From NCBI RefSeq assembly GCF_910592395.1, contig NC_088315.1:10916501-10980500 (forward strand): a DNA stretch of 64,000 nucleotides, given 5' to 3'. The notes under the pieces were generated by a model, which saw only the letters and a list, made by a program, of their open reading frames with translations, made no database searches and had not been told where the DNA came from. This DNA is from Lineus longissimus. Lineage: Eukaryota; Nemertea; Pilidiophora; Heteronemertea; Lineidae. The position numbers and the translations under genes were made by a program. Shown piece by piece: positions 43,435 through 56,206 of the stretch; position 1 is the first letter of the stretch, and each line of letters starts with the position of its first letter.

Positions 43435-46400
43435 TTGATAAAATATGGAAATGAGCTTGATGGTTTGCTATCAAACATAAATGTTCCGTTAAATGCTATG
43501 CGGTGTAATGATCGACTGTGTCGGAACCATTTTAATGAAATTGATTCTTTTCATGATGACATTGTTAATGCCTGTCTGTTGGCTGGTGATAGACGTATAC
43601 CAAATAATGAGCGGGGATACGGTCGGAATCATAATGGCACTGCTGGATGGAACGATGAAGTTAGGCATTTAAGAGATACAGCTATGTTCTGGCACAACCT
43701 GTGGAAGGACAATGGTAGACCTAGAGATGGGTACGTTGCTAATATCCGCAGGCGTACGCGCGCTGGTTATCACCTAGCGGTGCGTAAGGCAAAGAGAGAT
43801 AGGAATAAAGTATCAGCTAATAAACTGGCCAGTGCTTTGAGCGACAAAAAACCTGCTGATTTTTGGAGTGAGGTTAAAAGGGTCAAAGGGAAAAATGCCG
43901 AGAATCCCAATAGTATGGATGGAATTACTGGACGGGATAAAATTTGCAACCTTTTCAAACACAAATTCTCAACTCTTCACAATTCTGTTCCCTATCAAGA
44001 AAATGATCTATTAGCTTTTAATGAAAAATGTCAGGAAGGAATCACCCAAGCGTGCCAAGTTGGGACTTGTAGATATACATCATATTTCTGTTGAAGACAT
44101 TACACTGGGTATCGGTCGTCTGAAGGCTGGCAAGAACGATGATACTCCCTGCCTTATGTCCAATCATTATATAAATGGTAGTCGTCTGCTCAGGGTATAC
44201 TTGTCGTTCCTGTTGAATATGATGTTTGACCATGGCTGTGTACCTGGCGCCATATCCAGGTCCACCATTGTACCAATCCCCAAGGACGGTCGAAAGTCAT
44301 TGACCAATTCTGAGAACTATCGGGGTATAGCGTTGAGCAGTATCATTGGAAAGATCCTAGATTATGTTATATTACACAAGTATGGTGACTCTCTTTTATC
44401 TAGTGACGAACAGTTTGGATTCAAAAAAGGGTCATCGACAACAACATGTGGTTTTGTGGTAGAGGAAGTGATTCAGTACTATGTTGAAAGTGATACACCC
44501 GTGTTCTGTGTTATGTTGGATGCCAGTAAGGCGTTTGATTGTGTTAATTTCACAAAGCTATTTAATGTTCTCTTAAAGAAAGGTGTTTGCCCACTGGTGG
44601 CCAGGCTTCTAGTTTCGATACACGACGCAGAAAATGCGTGTGAGATGGGGAGTGTATACTTCAGATGTTTTTAGTGTTTCCAATGGTGTCAAGCAGGGTG
44701 GGTTTTTTTCCCCGATCCTGTTCAATCTGTACCTGGACGAACTGCTCGTTAGTCTTAAGAATTCCAAACTTGGGTGTCACATAGGGCATTTGTTTTGTGC
44801 TGCTTTCGCTTATGCAGATGATGTTATCATTTTATCACCATCTCTCCTTGCGCTACGGAAACTTTTAGATGTATGCGATGATTTTTCAATAGAGATTAAA
44901 GTTAGGTTTAATGCGGCGAAAAGCAGATTATTAGTGTTTGGAATGCGGGATGTTGCCGGTATTGAGGTTCAGTTTGGTGGTGTGGTTCTTATGCAAGTAT
45001 CAATGCGTATCTTTCCCCCCCCCCTCCTCAAGGGTCGACAAGATTCGGCGCCGTTTCTCTGCCGAAGCTTGAGGTATTTTCTTCCTGGAATTGTCGTATT
45101 CTTGGCGATGAAGTGCGAGGTCGTTGTGATATTGCGCCGAAAGCTTAACGACAAGATTGGATCAGCCGTGTTTTGTTTGCCGTAATCTTGGCGAAGACCC
45201 GGCGGGGTCATCGTCGTAATCTTGCCGGATTGGGGATTCCCCCTTGCGCATGCGTGGTACGCAATTTTTCGACGCTGTCACGGTTTTCATGATGTTGTAG
45301 TGAACGCGTGTGTCGTGTGTTCTCGCATACTTTCGGGCATACTTTGCAGGTAATTTGTGTTTCATTTTCTTTGTATCATATCATCGTAAGATTTGGAGAC
45401 CAAGGACTAGTGCAGTGCTAGGCAGGATTAAACCACACTACCACAATTAAATAACAAGACAACATACTACATGGAGAAACACAGGTATGCATAAGGCTAA
45501 TAGCCACCATGATGGTGGTCGAACATCTTTGGTGATTTCTGACCTAAAAAGGTGATAGCATGTCGAACATCTTAGGAAAAGGTGGTTAGGTGTCGAAATC
45601 TTTCCGCATCATTGGATAATAGCAAGTGATAACCTGACGATTTTCCATAAGTGTCTAATGAACTCCTGCTGTAGCTTAGGTGAAGTGCATTGGGTATATT
45701 GTCGTAAAGGTGTCGAACCCTTGAGGAGGGGGGGGGGAAGATACGCATTGATACTTGCATTAAACCCAGTGTATCGGAGATTCACCTGGGCATACCAATC
45801 GGGCCAGAATCAAAAAGGATACGAATTGAGTCAAGTGTGAACGATCTGTACAAGAAAACAAATATTTTATTATCCCAATTCGGTCATGCCTCGGCAATGG
45901 TTAAATACTCTTTATTTAAAAGCTACTGTACCTCTTTTTATGGATGCTCACTGTGGGATTTGTCAAAGTCCACCATCGATAATGTATATGTGGCTTGGCG
46001 AAAATGCATTCGACGTACCATGGACATTCCACGACGGACACACAATGTTTTACTGCCTCATATTATAGGTGACTGTACAATCCAGAGTTTGTTAGAACGC
46101 AGGGTCGTGAACTTTTATCATATGATGGAAAGGTCTAGCAGTGGTGTTGTTAGAATGTGCTTAGGGCTGGCAGTACACGGGAGTAGATCCTCGTTCAGCG
46201 GCAGCCTTAAGCACATATGTCACAAATATAACGCTAGTAGGTTTCATTTACCCGCTCTAAATGTAGACGATATGGAAATCAATGATGATGTTATAGTTCA
46301 ACAAAGGGGGGCTTTTATTAAGGATTTACTTGAGATGAGGGACTCGGGAGATGACCAACTCAATTTTTATGAAATCAGTGACATGATAGAAATGCTGTGT

Positions 46401-46454
46401 GTGAGAACTGAGAAAGTCTGTCATGTTAATTACTCAAAGATGCAGGGACATTAG
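43435..46454 (+). pseudogene. LINE-B reverse transcriptase ORF, frameshifted and split
   Basis: The linker (43435-44070) has HDDIVNACLLAGDRRIP and NMW-like FWHNLWKDNGRPRDG. The RT has SENYRGIALSSIIGKILD, motif A DASKAFDCVNF (44520), motif B SNGVKQGGFFSPILFNLYLD (44675-44735) and motif C FAYADDVIIL (44808). Frameshifts lie near 44045 and 44635. After the MITE the C-terminal region continues at 45763-46454 (FYGCSLWDLSKSTIDNVYVA). The catalytic residues are present but the frame is broken. Confidence 0.8.
44992..45759. mobile_element. PIF/Harbinger-like MITE inside LINE-B
   Basis: 768 bp with inverted ends TGCAAGTATCAATGCGTATC and a C/G run, flanked by TTA (44989-44991, 45760-45762). A 3-bp TWA duplication is typical of PIF/Harbinger. 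Conceptual removal with one TTA keeps the LINE-B frame. There is no transposase. Confidence 0.8.
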
Positions 46455-46580
46455 TAGAATGTCGAATTAAGTATATTGTACATTGCTTTGTCTGTATTCA
46501 GTGTAATGTTCTTTTCTGTATTTTCTTAACTTGCTTACTGTTTCAAATTGTACTAGATTTCCTCAGTACGAATAAACATA

Positions 46581-49500
46581 CTCTAATCTCCCACTTACCT
46601 GTCCCATTCCTGAACCCGGAAAATCATCAGAAAATCCTAAGTCCAATAAAATGGGGTGGGGTATGGTCGGAAACAGAATGCCCTGGATCAATATTATAAT
46701 TGTTCTGTCGACTTCCTTGTCACACCCCAGAGCCTGGCAAAGAATTACACTAGGCCTAATCGGGTGAGGTTACGGATGACCTCAGTGACATAACAATTAC
46801 GTATTCTCCAAAACAGTATAAGAGAAGTTGGACAGTTCTTGTGTACTCATTGATGTTTTTGTCAGAGGTTCGATTTGTTAATCGACGAGATGCGTTTGTT
46901 TTGGATTTTTTGCTTTGCCATTGGAGTTTGGGTCGTGAATTCGATGGATAACGGTGACGACGGTGATGGTGGCGGTAATGGTGGGCATGGTGATGGTGGT
47001 GACGACGGAGGTAATAATGGTGCGGCTAACGAAGGCCAAGAAAGGAGACATCTTCATGGCTACAGCTTGAATCAGCGTTTGGACTACGTGGATACTTTTA
47101 GGCTGCACCATGCGATGGGCATTGCGCATGCCCGGTCTTGTCGTTCTTTTGCCGTACATCACCGCATCCATCCAAGGACATTCTCAAGATGGCTAGACCA
47201 GTATGAAGAGATGGCGGAACGCCGCGACAGTTGCACCCAAATTGAGAGGAGACGGCGGAGGATTCGGCAGCATGGCAATGATGAATAAGGTAACTCATTT
47301 TTGTCAGGAATTTACGAAAGATGTACAATTTTAAGTGAAGTAGGCCCATAAGATTAAGGCCTGTACTCACTGACGCGTTTTTCCGCCGCATTTTCACCGC
47401 CGGGCGGGGAATCCTTTGTTCACCTAATGAATAACAACTGATTTCCGCGCCTCGGTGAAAACGCGGCGCAAAAGCGCGACAGTGAGTTCAGGCTTTCACT
47501 GTGAAATGAGGTTTTATCCATAGTTCGACATTATTCAGGGACTCTTCTTAGATTTCAGGCATACTCTACTCTTCTCCCCCTCCGATTCATCCCTTCACCG
47601 TCTGCTTGATAGGCCTACCGTTTGTCCTTTTCAGCGTTTTGGGCAGACATGGAAAATCAGCTCAACGACTGGTTTATTCAACGCCGCCAGCATGGAATTC
47701 CAGTATCCGGGATCGATCTCCAGTCACAAGCAGCCAGAGAATACAGACAATGGTGGACTAATCTGACGGAGGAACAAAGGCAGCAGACGAGAGCGCAAAG
47801 GCCTCGCAATCAGGATTTCCGAGCGTCAGATCACTGGCTGACCCGATTCAAAGAAAGGTAAAAACAACGAAGCCATTTCGTAAATTGGTATCTCACTTGG
47901 GTTGGGTTCTCTCACAACTTTTGTTCTGCCATAATGGAATAATGGGCCCAATGACCAAGAAATGGACAGTAATGGGGGAGTAAGCTACGTTTTTCAAAGC
48001 TAAAAGTGGTCTCCTTTTCCTTTCAGAAAAAGAATAAGCCATCGAAGAAAGAATAAGGACACGCGAACCCTCCCCGACAACGCTATGGAAATAGCGGCCG
48101 TCTATCGTAGGGAAACGTCTCAAATCATCCAAAATGGAAATTTCCATGTGATCATCAACATGGATGAAACATTTGTCAACTTTGACATGGTGCCGAAAAC
48201 CACAATGGCTACAACAGGATCACATTCGATCGACATCAGATCCTCAAGAGGGAACGGGAAGATTGGATGCACGGTAACCTTTGCCGTCTCCAGCGATGGA
48301 CGAAAACTACCAGCTGAGGTCAACTCAGGGCTTGGATGCTGAAGGCGAAGTTATTGCAGAACTGCGAGCCCATGCTCCCCAGAACGTGCGAGTAAGTAAA
48401 CCTTTTCATTAACTAATCCTGGTTTATTAGCTGTTAGATGACCATATCATCTTCAACTGCCAATGGAGCTAGCTCTATGATCTGCCTGCTCCTCGTGTTT
48501 AATGGTCTTTTTACGAATCCTGTTCTATTTTTAGAATCATTGCAGTACGTTGATCTTTGAAACCATTTCCCAAAGCTATCAGCTGGCTGAGCAACAATAC
48601 AATCGGAGAATGAGTCATACATTTTCATGAATTGCACCGATTTATTCTTTATTTCTAAACGAAACGTTTTAATCTTAGGTTACAGGTACTCCGAATGGCT
48701 GGGCAAGACATCAGTCATTGATCGAATGGTTGCAAGCCATTGTTGTGCCATTTATTGCCGGAGCAACCTTTCTCCTCATCTTGGATCGCTGCCCTGCCCA
48801 TAGACATCATCTGTTTACGGAGGAAATTCCGCGGCAAAATGGACAGGATTCGTTCATTCCTGGACGATGCACTTCAATTTTGCAACCTTTGGACTTAACT
48901 GTAAATCGCAGTTTTAAATGTCATCTCAGATTGGTGTGGAAAGCCTGGAAGATTGGACATACCGAAGATGATGGACACTGTGATCAGATTTCCCGCCAGG
49001 AAGTAGTACGTATGATCAGTCTCGCCTGGGAAAGAGTGGCATTCCAAGTGATAGTCAGTGGGTGGAGACTAAGTGGACTTCTTCCGGACGGGAATGACGA
49101 CCCAGTGATCCCGCATCCAGCAGATGGGGAACTTGAAGAGGTTAATGATGAGCTTGAGTTTGACCCTGATGACGCTGATGTTGACTTTCATGATGAATAA
49201 AACCTTATCAGAATGTTAATCTTCTGTTCAATTTTTTCTTTAATGCCCATTATCAGGCAGTAGATCACCCTGTTCTTTCGTCCCAGTTCCAATCTAGTGA
49301 CTTTACCCTTCCATGTCAAAGACGAGGCCACTCTTTTTAACTACAGGTGATGAAATCAACAATCAGGCCCGATCACAGTTTAAAGACTCCTTGTGGGTGT
49401 TCCTAGACCACTTCACTGCTGAACTGCAGAATAGCCAGGACTCTTCTATAATCACCCTTATTCCATTGGGCAATTGATCGGTTGTAGTAGCTCCCATTGT

Positions 49501-49775
49501 GTAAATACAGTGTGTTAAATGGTGAACGAATCGCCACAGTGATCTTGAGCTGTTACGAAACCGTGACCCTAATTGCCCCGGTCGCCCAGCCGCAGTACAC
49601 GTAAACGACTACGTGACTAGGCAAGATTGTCGTAAAGCCTTACAGTGTCCATTGTCATGTCACTACTCCAGGCTGTTCCATAAATTGAGCTCTGCCCCAA
49701 CCAAAATTAGCAATATTCGGACTTAGTCACTTGCGATAGGGTTTGGAAATGGGACAGGTAAGTGGGAGATTAGAG
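46581..49775 (+). mobile_element. Pogo-like DDE transposon, 3.2 kb, perfect 28-bp TIRs
   Basis: The ends are CTCTAATCTCCCACTTACCT... and its exact complement over 28 bp, flanked by TA on both sides (46579-46580, 49776-49777). It is inserted in the LINE-B 3' tail. A TATA-like AGTATAAGAG lies at about 46815. Intact TIRs point to recent insertion. Confidence 0.85.
46945..49200 (+). pseudogene. Pogo-like transposase with introns, one frame break
   Basis: Probable exons: 46945-47287 (acidic Gly/Asp-rich start, then helix-turn-helix NQRLDYVDTF... HPRTFSRWLD), 47635-47857, 48027-48391, 48679-49200, with CTTTTCAG-type acceptors and GTAAAA/GTAAGT donors that agree in phase. First D is in NMDETF (48163), second D in LILDRCPAH (48784), third D in LQPLDLTV (48892), 36 codons after the second, as in the element at 22599. 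The frame breaks near 48320 (LPAE to QGLDAEGE), and exon 1 ends in TAA before its donor. The acidic C-terminus is DDADVDFHDE. Confidence 0.75.
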
Positions 49776-49789
49776 TATATATATATGAG

Positions 49790-51005
49790 TGTGTGTGATT
49801 CATAAAGGATCTATATATCATTGGCAATCGGCCAACACGCTACCGTGAGGTATACTGTTCTGTTTTGATGTTAGTTAACGTGCAGAATATAAATTGAGTC
49901 CAAGAAATGAGGTACATGTACTTTGATGATTATAGCTTGCTTAGCTAGTGTAAAATTGGGGTAGACTAGAGCTTCAAATGGAGAGTAATGGCTCTCTAGT
50001 GGCAGGGAGAGAGTACCTTCAAGGATCGTACCTATCTGCTAGGAGTCAATTTTGAAACACAGCAATGTTAGCGAGCACTCAATATCACCGAGATAAGATT
50101 CAGATGTGTTTCATAATTTTAATCAGGGAAGTTAACAATATTAGGTGTCTGGTAAATGAAGGGCCTAAACCTTGGCTTGTGCTTTCAAAACAGGGTTGAA
50201 GGTAATCTGATAAACTTGCTAATACCAAACTGATAGAATAATTGGTTGCCAAAATATTTCAGAGTGGGAAGCTTTCGAGTTTTGTTATCAATTTAGACAA
50301 ATTGGCTCAAGTTGAAGCTTTCTGAAGGTGACTTATTTCGGCATAAAATCGGGTAAAATCGGTGAGAGGATCGGAGGTGAATTTTTGGAGGTGGTTTCCC
50401 GGAGGTGAACTTTTGGAGGTGAACCTCTAGAGCGTTGATATCTTGCCCTTTTTATACCTGTTAAAGCCATTGCTTCATACCTATTTTTAACCTATTTCTT
50501 CATAGTATACCATTCGGTCATTACTATTTTAGCTGATTAGCTCATTTTCGGATTGCCTCATTGTTAAAAATAGTTCAGTTAAATAGGTATTGTTTCATAA
50601 CATATCAGCTATCCTATTATACGATTTATAAAACCGTCATAATAATTATACACATAAAATATGAGTTTTATTTTGGTCCTTGATCTGATTCTAGTTTTTA
50701 AATACTTGTTTTAGACAAATGTTTTAAGGCTGATCCTCATTTACTTTCTGACTTACATTCTATAGATAGCCACTTGGCTACAATTCAAGACTCTTTGAGC
50801 AGGTGAATCCTCGCAGTTATGCAATATTTACAGGTATTTTCAAATAATATGTACCAATGGGAAGCACAGCCGCTAGTGTACGAGGCCTATGTGGGGTAAA
50901 CATGCAACAGAACATGCATAGTTACATATGAAGAATGGAATGATTTTGCTTCAAATCGTCTCTAAATATAGTGATGAAGGCAGCACTATACAAAATTGGG
51001 TTAAG
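49790..51005 (+). repeat. 1.2-kb non-coding block, counterpart of 25816-27030
   Basis: It differs from the unit 3 copy by scattered substitutions and small indels. The GGAGGTGAA cluster is at about 50370-50426. There is no gene. Confidence 0.65.
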
Positions 51006-51130
51006 CAAGTTGGTGTGTTGTCACCGATACTATCTAATGTGTATTTAGATAATTATTTAGCGTAGAAGAAATTCAATATACTCCCTTTAAGAGTTTTGCA
51101 ACCTGTCTGTTTGGCTTCCAGTTCTGGGAC
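51006..51130 (+). mobile_element. LINE-A fragment
   Basis: A short remnant with the SPILSNVYLDNYLA-type motif B end and the start of the C-terminal region. It is cut off at 51131 by the direct-repeat element. Confidence 0.65.
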
Positions 51131-52235
51131 CGGCGGGCAGAAAATACATGCTGCATACCGTCTGCAGAATGGGGGTTTCTCATGAGTCAATAGAATCTAA
51201 GGTTTGGAATTAGGGGACCATATCAGTAGTTGCTTTGCGCCAACTTTTTTTCAAAGTTTGTTTTCTTATATTTGAATTACCTGTGAATCATCTTGCAGGA
51301 AGATTTTTTTTGGTTGTGCATGACAGATGACGTACTTAATACAGAACATGTATATTGTATCGGCCTGTTGTGCCTCGTGCGCCTGGTTGATTGACCGGCA
51401 AGGTTGGGTTCGTTTCAAAGGCAGCATTTCATGATAAAAAGTGCTGAATGACATGGGTAAATATAATTAAAGATACAGAATGAAGAAACCCAGGGAACAG
51501 AAAACCATTGTATATCAAACACCCACCTTGACAGTTCTCCTCTGTCTCTTGATGTTAAGTGAAAATACCGGCCTCTTTGAGATTCTAAACAGGTGTTGTT
51601 AGGCCAAATAAAAAATGTTTTCAGGCAAATGTTTGTTACTACAGTCCTGGTCACAAGATACATCCTAGCTGATTAGCATCATGTAGGCCCTACGTGCTAA
51701 ATCCGTGCGAGTCACACATACATGTAGCGTGCCAGTGGATGCACTTGGTTCACAGTTAAAGGAATTTAGGCCTACACCCCAACTCGTGGTGTATCGCAAA
51801 GCCTGTTTGCACAACGGCCTAGATAATCTTTGTTCTACCGTTTGGCATATACCTGAAATGGCCTCTTATTTTTTAGTGTGAAAATAACATGGCAACTGTT
51901 GAGATGGTCCCCTAATTCCAGATCTTAATTTTAATACAGCGGGCAGAAAATGCATGCTGCATACCGTTTGCAGACTGGGGGTTTTCTCATGAGTCAATAG
52001 AATCTAAGGTTTGGAATTAGGGGACCATATCAGTAGTTGCTTTGCGCCAACTTTTTTTCAAAGTTTGTTTTCTTATATTTGAATTACCTGTGAATCATCT
52101 TGCAGGAAGATTTCTTTTGGTTGTGCATGACAGATGACGTACTTAATACAGAACATGTATATTGTATCGGCATGTTGTGCCTCGTGCGCCTGGTTGATTG
52201 GCCGGCAAGGTTGGGTTCGTTTCAAAGGCAGCATT
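51131..52235. mobile_element. Element with 296-bp terminal direct repeats
   Basis: The repeats at 51133-51428 and 51939-52235 are almost identical (GCGGGCAGAAAAT... to ...CAAAGGCAGCATT) and enclose about 510 bp. Inside, AAGGTTTGGAATTAGGGGAC (about 51198) and its imperfect complement (about 51905-51930) form inverted arms. There is no ORF. It could be a terminal-repeat miniature retrotransposon or a tandemly duplicated MITE. It replaces about 0.7 kb found at 27175-27850. Confidence 0.55.
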
Positions 52236-52400
52236 CAGGAATCTATCGGTAGAAGTGCGGTTTGAATACATACATTTTGTCTCAATTCCTGGCAGAAAAT
52301 TGAGTTTGAAGACACAAACAAATCGGATTCGACGATTATTTTTTGATTGCCACGGTATCGTATAAGCTCCCAACAGGTGAGCTAAAAAGAAAGAGAGCAG
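52236..52400. repeat. Repeat C, 3' part
   Basis: It matches the second half of the repeat at 3062, starting at the CAGGAATCTATCGG point. Confidence 0.6.
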
Positions 52401-52650
52401 TTAGTGCGATCAAACTGGCCGATACCAAAATAATATAATTATTGGAAGTGTGTTTTAGAAAACAAAATAATCGTTAAATGAGCTAGAGGTTCCACCGACA
52501 AATGGAATTTGTCGTTTGAGACTTAGATTGCTTGTAAGAGATTATTTTTAAATGACGAAATTAAAAACAAATGGCTGATAAGCAGGACTGGTACCACGGT
52601 ACGTGCCGCGCATCAAGCATACGTAATTACATTGTAAAAAATAAAAAGGT

Positions 52651-52752
52651 TAATAATTGAATTAAATTGTTCTTCTAAAAATTGGCTTTTAATGATCAGT
52701 CATTTGTTGTGTATATTACCACGTGTTTCCAATAACATTTCGTTGTCTTGGA
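52651..52752 (-). pseudogene. Antisense fragment of exon B 3' end (longest copy)
   Basis: The minus strand reads the last B codons (YWKHV then TTND stop) plus 3' flank through AGAAGAACAATTTAATTC, without the 12-base gap of the other two copies. Confidence 0.75.
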
Positions 52753-53790
52753 GATCACTTTGTCCATTTTGGGGATAGATTAACTGGCTATATCGGTCTT
52801 TTGTTGAACACAAGGGTACAACACGGGTACTGCCCCAATGGTTTTCAACCATGGTGATTCCAATTCCTACGGATAGCAGAAAATCCCCAAGCTCTTCAGA
52901 AAACTATCGTGGTATATCACTTAGCAGTGTGATGGGGAAGATCTTGGACAATATCATTATTAGAAATCATAGCCAGGCATTGGGTCTTGCGATGCCCAGT
53001 TCGGATTCAAAAAAATCGACAGCGGACTGCAGCTCCGTAGTCAATGAAGTGATAAGATAAGATAACAATAGTTGATCACCGGTATATTGCATAACCCTGG
53101 ATGCAAGCAAGGCTTTTGATTGTGTGCACTTTGTGAAGCTATTTCGAAAGCTGCTTAGTAGAGGATTATGTCCATTAATAGCACGGTTTTTAGCATACAT
53201 GTATACAAATCAACAGATTAGCGTAAAGAGGGCAGATTATGTATCAAATCTGTTCACCGCCACAAATGGGGTTAAGCAAGGTGGTGTGTTGTCACCGATA
53301 CTATCTTATGTGCATTTAGATAAACTTTTAGCGTAGAAGAAATTCACTATACTCTCGTTAAGAGTTTGCAACCTGTCTGTATTGTATGGTTTCCAGTTCT
53401 GAGACACAACATCTCATTCTATTGAAAATGTATATAGAGCGTGGAGGAAGCGTGTTAGGAAAATTACGGGTCTACCGTATTGGACTCATAACAATCTAAT
53501 TCCACTAATAATCAACGACTGTAATATGGAGATGCAATTAGAAAGAAGGATAATGAGGTATATTGAAAATATGTTTAAATCCCATAACACCTACTTGATA
53601 TTGTGTAAGAACTAAATACTGAAAGGAAGTGCAACTAATCTTAGCAAAAATTTAATCCAGATTTGCCGGAAACACGGATTTAATGAATATGACGTGGACC
53701 GCATGAATTATTCGTCTCTTATTGTAAAAAGAGTTGATGTGAACACTGCCGAATATCGAACCGCACATTAAATCCGAGAGTGACTAGCAC
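52753..53790 (+). mobile_element. LINE-A mosaic
   Basis: RT block at 52851-53060, motif A and B region at 53124-53336 (NGVKQGGVLSPILSYVHLDK), then the C-terminal region with stops. It is a tandem partner of 54593-55671. Confidence 0.75.
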
Positions 53791-53799
53791 TGAGGGAGT

Positions 53800-54250
53800 C
53801 CGATGACCATTTACTTTCAAAGGAAGAAGTTGGACATATCATTGATTTTCTCTGCACCAATTAATTTAGAAAATTATTGTAAACTGTAGTATCTATTGCT
53901 GCACATAAGGTTTGAAGTTCATGCACTTCGCACAATATTTTGTCGCTGTACTTTTATGTCCAATAATAAACATAGACCTACATAATTAACCTTTTCGTTG
54001 CCAAGCACCTGTTGTTGAAAATGTCTTTTGTGACCATGTGCCAACTGCAACCCCGTTTTGGGCAAATGACTGTTCTGTATCGCAGGAATCTATCGGTAGA
54101 AGTGCGGTTTGAATACATACATTTTGTCTCAATTCGTGGCAGAAAATTGAGTTTGAAGACACAAACAAATCGGATTCGACGATTATTTTTTGATTGCCAC
54201 AGTATCGTATAAGCTCCCAACAGGTGAGCTGAAAAGAAAGGCAGCAGTTA
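53800..54250. repeat. Repeat C copy
   Basis: As at 27556; no foldback elements attached. Confidence 0.6.
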
Positions 54251-54497
54251 GTGCGATCAAACTGGCCGATACCAAAATAATATAATTATTGGAAGTGTGT
54301 TTTAGAAAACAAAATAATCGTTAAATGAGCTAGAGGTTACACCGACAAATGGAATTTGTCGTTTGAGACTAAGATTGCTTGTAAGAGATTATTTTTAAAT
54401 GACGAAATTAAAAACAAATGGCTGATAAGCAGGACTGGTACCACAGTACGAGCCGCGCATCAAGCATACGTAATTACATTGTAAAAAATAAAAAGGT

Positions 54498-54592
54498 TGA
54501 TAATTGAATTAAATTGTTCTTCTAAAAATTGGCTTTTAATGATCAGTAATTATATTACCACGTGTTTCCAATAACATTTCGTTGTCTTGGAG
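54498..54592 (-). pseudogene. Antisense fragment of exon B 3' end
   Basis: Same structure and same 12-base gap as at 28497, joined to LINE-A. Confidence 0.75.
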
Positions 54593-55671
54593 ATCACTTT
54601 GTCCATTTTGGGGATAGATTAACTGGCTATATCGGTATTTTGTTGAACACAATGGTATGATACGGGTACTGTCCCAATGGTTTTCAACCATGGTGATTCC
54701 AATTCCTAAGGATAGCAGAAAATCCCTAAGCTCTTCAGAAAACTATCGTGGTATATCACTTAGCAGTGTGATTGGGAAGATCTTGGACAATATCATTATT
54801 AGAAATCATAGCCAGGCATTGGCGTCTTGCGATGCCCAGTTCGGATTCAAAAAAATAAATCGACAGCGGCCTGCAGCTCCGTAGTCAATGAAGTGATAAG
54901 ATACTATAACAATAGAGGATCATCGGTGTATGGATGCAAGTAAAGCTTTTGAATGTATGCACTTTGTGAAGCTATTTCGAAAGCTGCTTAGTAGAGGATT
55001 ATGTCCATTAATAGCACGGTTTTTAGCATACATGTATACAAATCAACAGATTAGGGTAAAGAGGGTAGATTATGTATCAAATCTGTTCACCGTCACAAAT
55101 GGGGTTAAGCAAATTGGTGTGTTGTCACCGATACTATTTAATGTGTATTTAGATCAACTTATAGCATAGAAGAGTTGACCTTGGTATTAATGAATTATAC
55201 CAAAAAAGACTAATATGGTAATTGCAGAAATTCAATATACTCTCTTTAAGAGTTTTGCAACCTGTCTGTATGGTTTCCAGTTCTGGGACACAACATCTCA
55301 TTCAATTGAAAATGTATATAGAACGTGGAGGAAGCGGGTTAGGAAAATTACGGGTCTACCGTATAGGACTCATAACAATCTAATTCCACTAATAATCAAC
55401 GACTGTAATATGGGGATTCAATTAGAAAGAAGGACAATGAGGTATATTGAAAATATGTTTAAATCCCATAACACCTACTTGATATTGTGTAAGAACTAAA
55501 CACTGAAAGGAAGTGCAACCAATCTTATCAAAAATTTAATCCAGATTTGCCGAAAACACGGATTTTATGAATATATCGTGGACCGCATGAACTATTCGTA
55601 TCTTATTGTAAAAAAAGTTGATGTGCCGCATATCGAACCGCATATCAAATCCGAGAGTGACAAACACTGAG
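54593..55671 (+). mobile_element. LINE-A mosaic
   Basis: RT block (54657-54884), motif A DASKAFECMHF and motif B (54930-55169, with GVKQIGVLSPILF), C-terminal region from 55215. The YADD segment is missing as in unit 1. Confidence 0.75.
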
Positions 55672-56197
55672 GCTGAAAGGGTGGATGTCGTCCTGGGTGC
55701 CGACAAATGGTACCCAGGTTCGAGATCGACTGGACAATAAGCACCCTGGGTGCCATTACACTAGACAAACAGCACCCAGCTTCTTCTTCTAAACTTTTTC
55801 TTTACCTACAACCGAGGGCACGTGTCACGATGGCCATCATTTTGCAAGATGGCGACCGTCCCTGTCTCCAACCGCGCTCTAAAAACCTTTCCTTCATCAA
55901 TTCCATCTTATTCAAACGGGGTATTCGTCTCTAAGGGGAGAGAGATAAAGAACGATTTAGTCGAAGTTGTGCAGGGTGAAGAAGGGCCTGATTATAGGCT
56001 GAAAATCTGTTCTTTTTATTTCGCGCACTGCTAATGCCGCAAGTACCACGGCGCGAGATAAAACGTCCCTAAGATCCGTAAGCCAGGCAAAAAGAAGATG
56101 GGTGCTGTTGTAATGGCACCCAGGGTGCTTATTGTCTAGTCGATCTCGAACCTGGGTACCATTTGTCGGCACCCAGGACGACATCCACCCTTTCAGC
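55672..56197. mobile_element. MULE-like foldback element, type 1, unit 4
   Basis: As at 2506 and 29721, with a small internal deletion. The captured ORF is 55849-56034 (starts MATVPVSNRALKTF). Confidence 0.75.
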
Positions 56198-56206
56198 AAA
56201 ACTGAG

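Larger units (their letters stand above)
43409..46578 (+). mobile_element. LINE-B (CR1/jockey-type), 5'-truncated, most complete LINE here
   Basis: It is inserted in a sequence whose uninterrupted form is at 25810 (GCAGCTTATGAG). It covers the EN-RT linker, full RT core and C-terminal region, then a 3' tail with AATAAA at 46571 just before the second pogo-like transposon. It is interrupted by a Harbinger-like MITE at 44992-45759. Confidence 0.85.

Noticed and set aside
47622-47861. Independent 79-codon gene
   Set aside because: It is exon 2 of the pogo-like transposase, bounded by matching splice sites.
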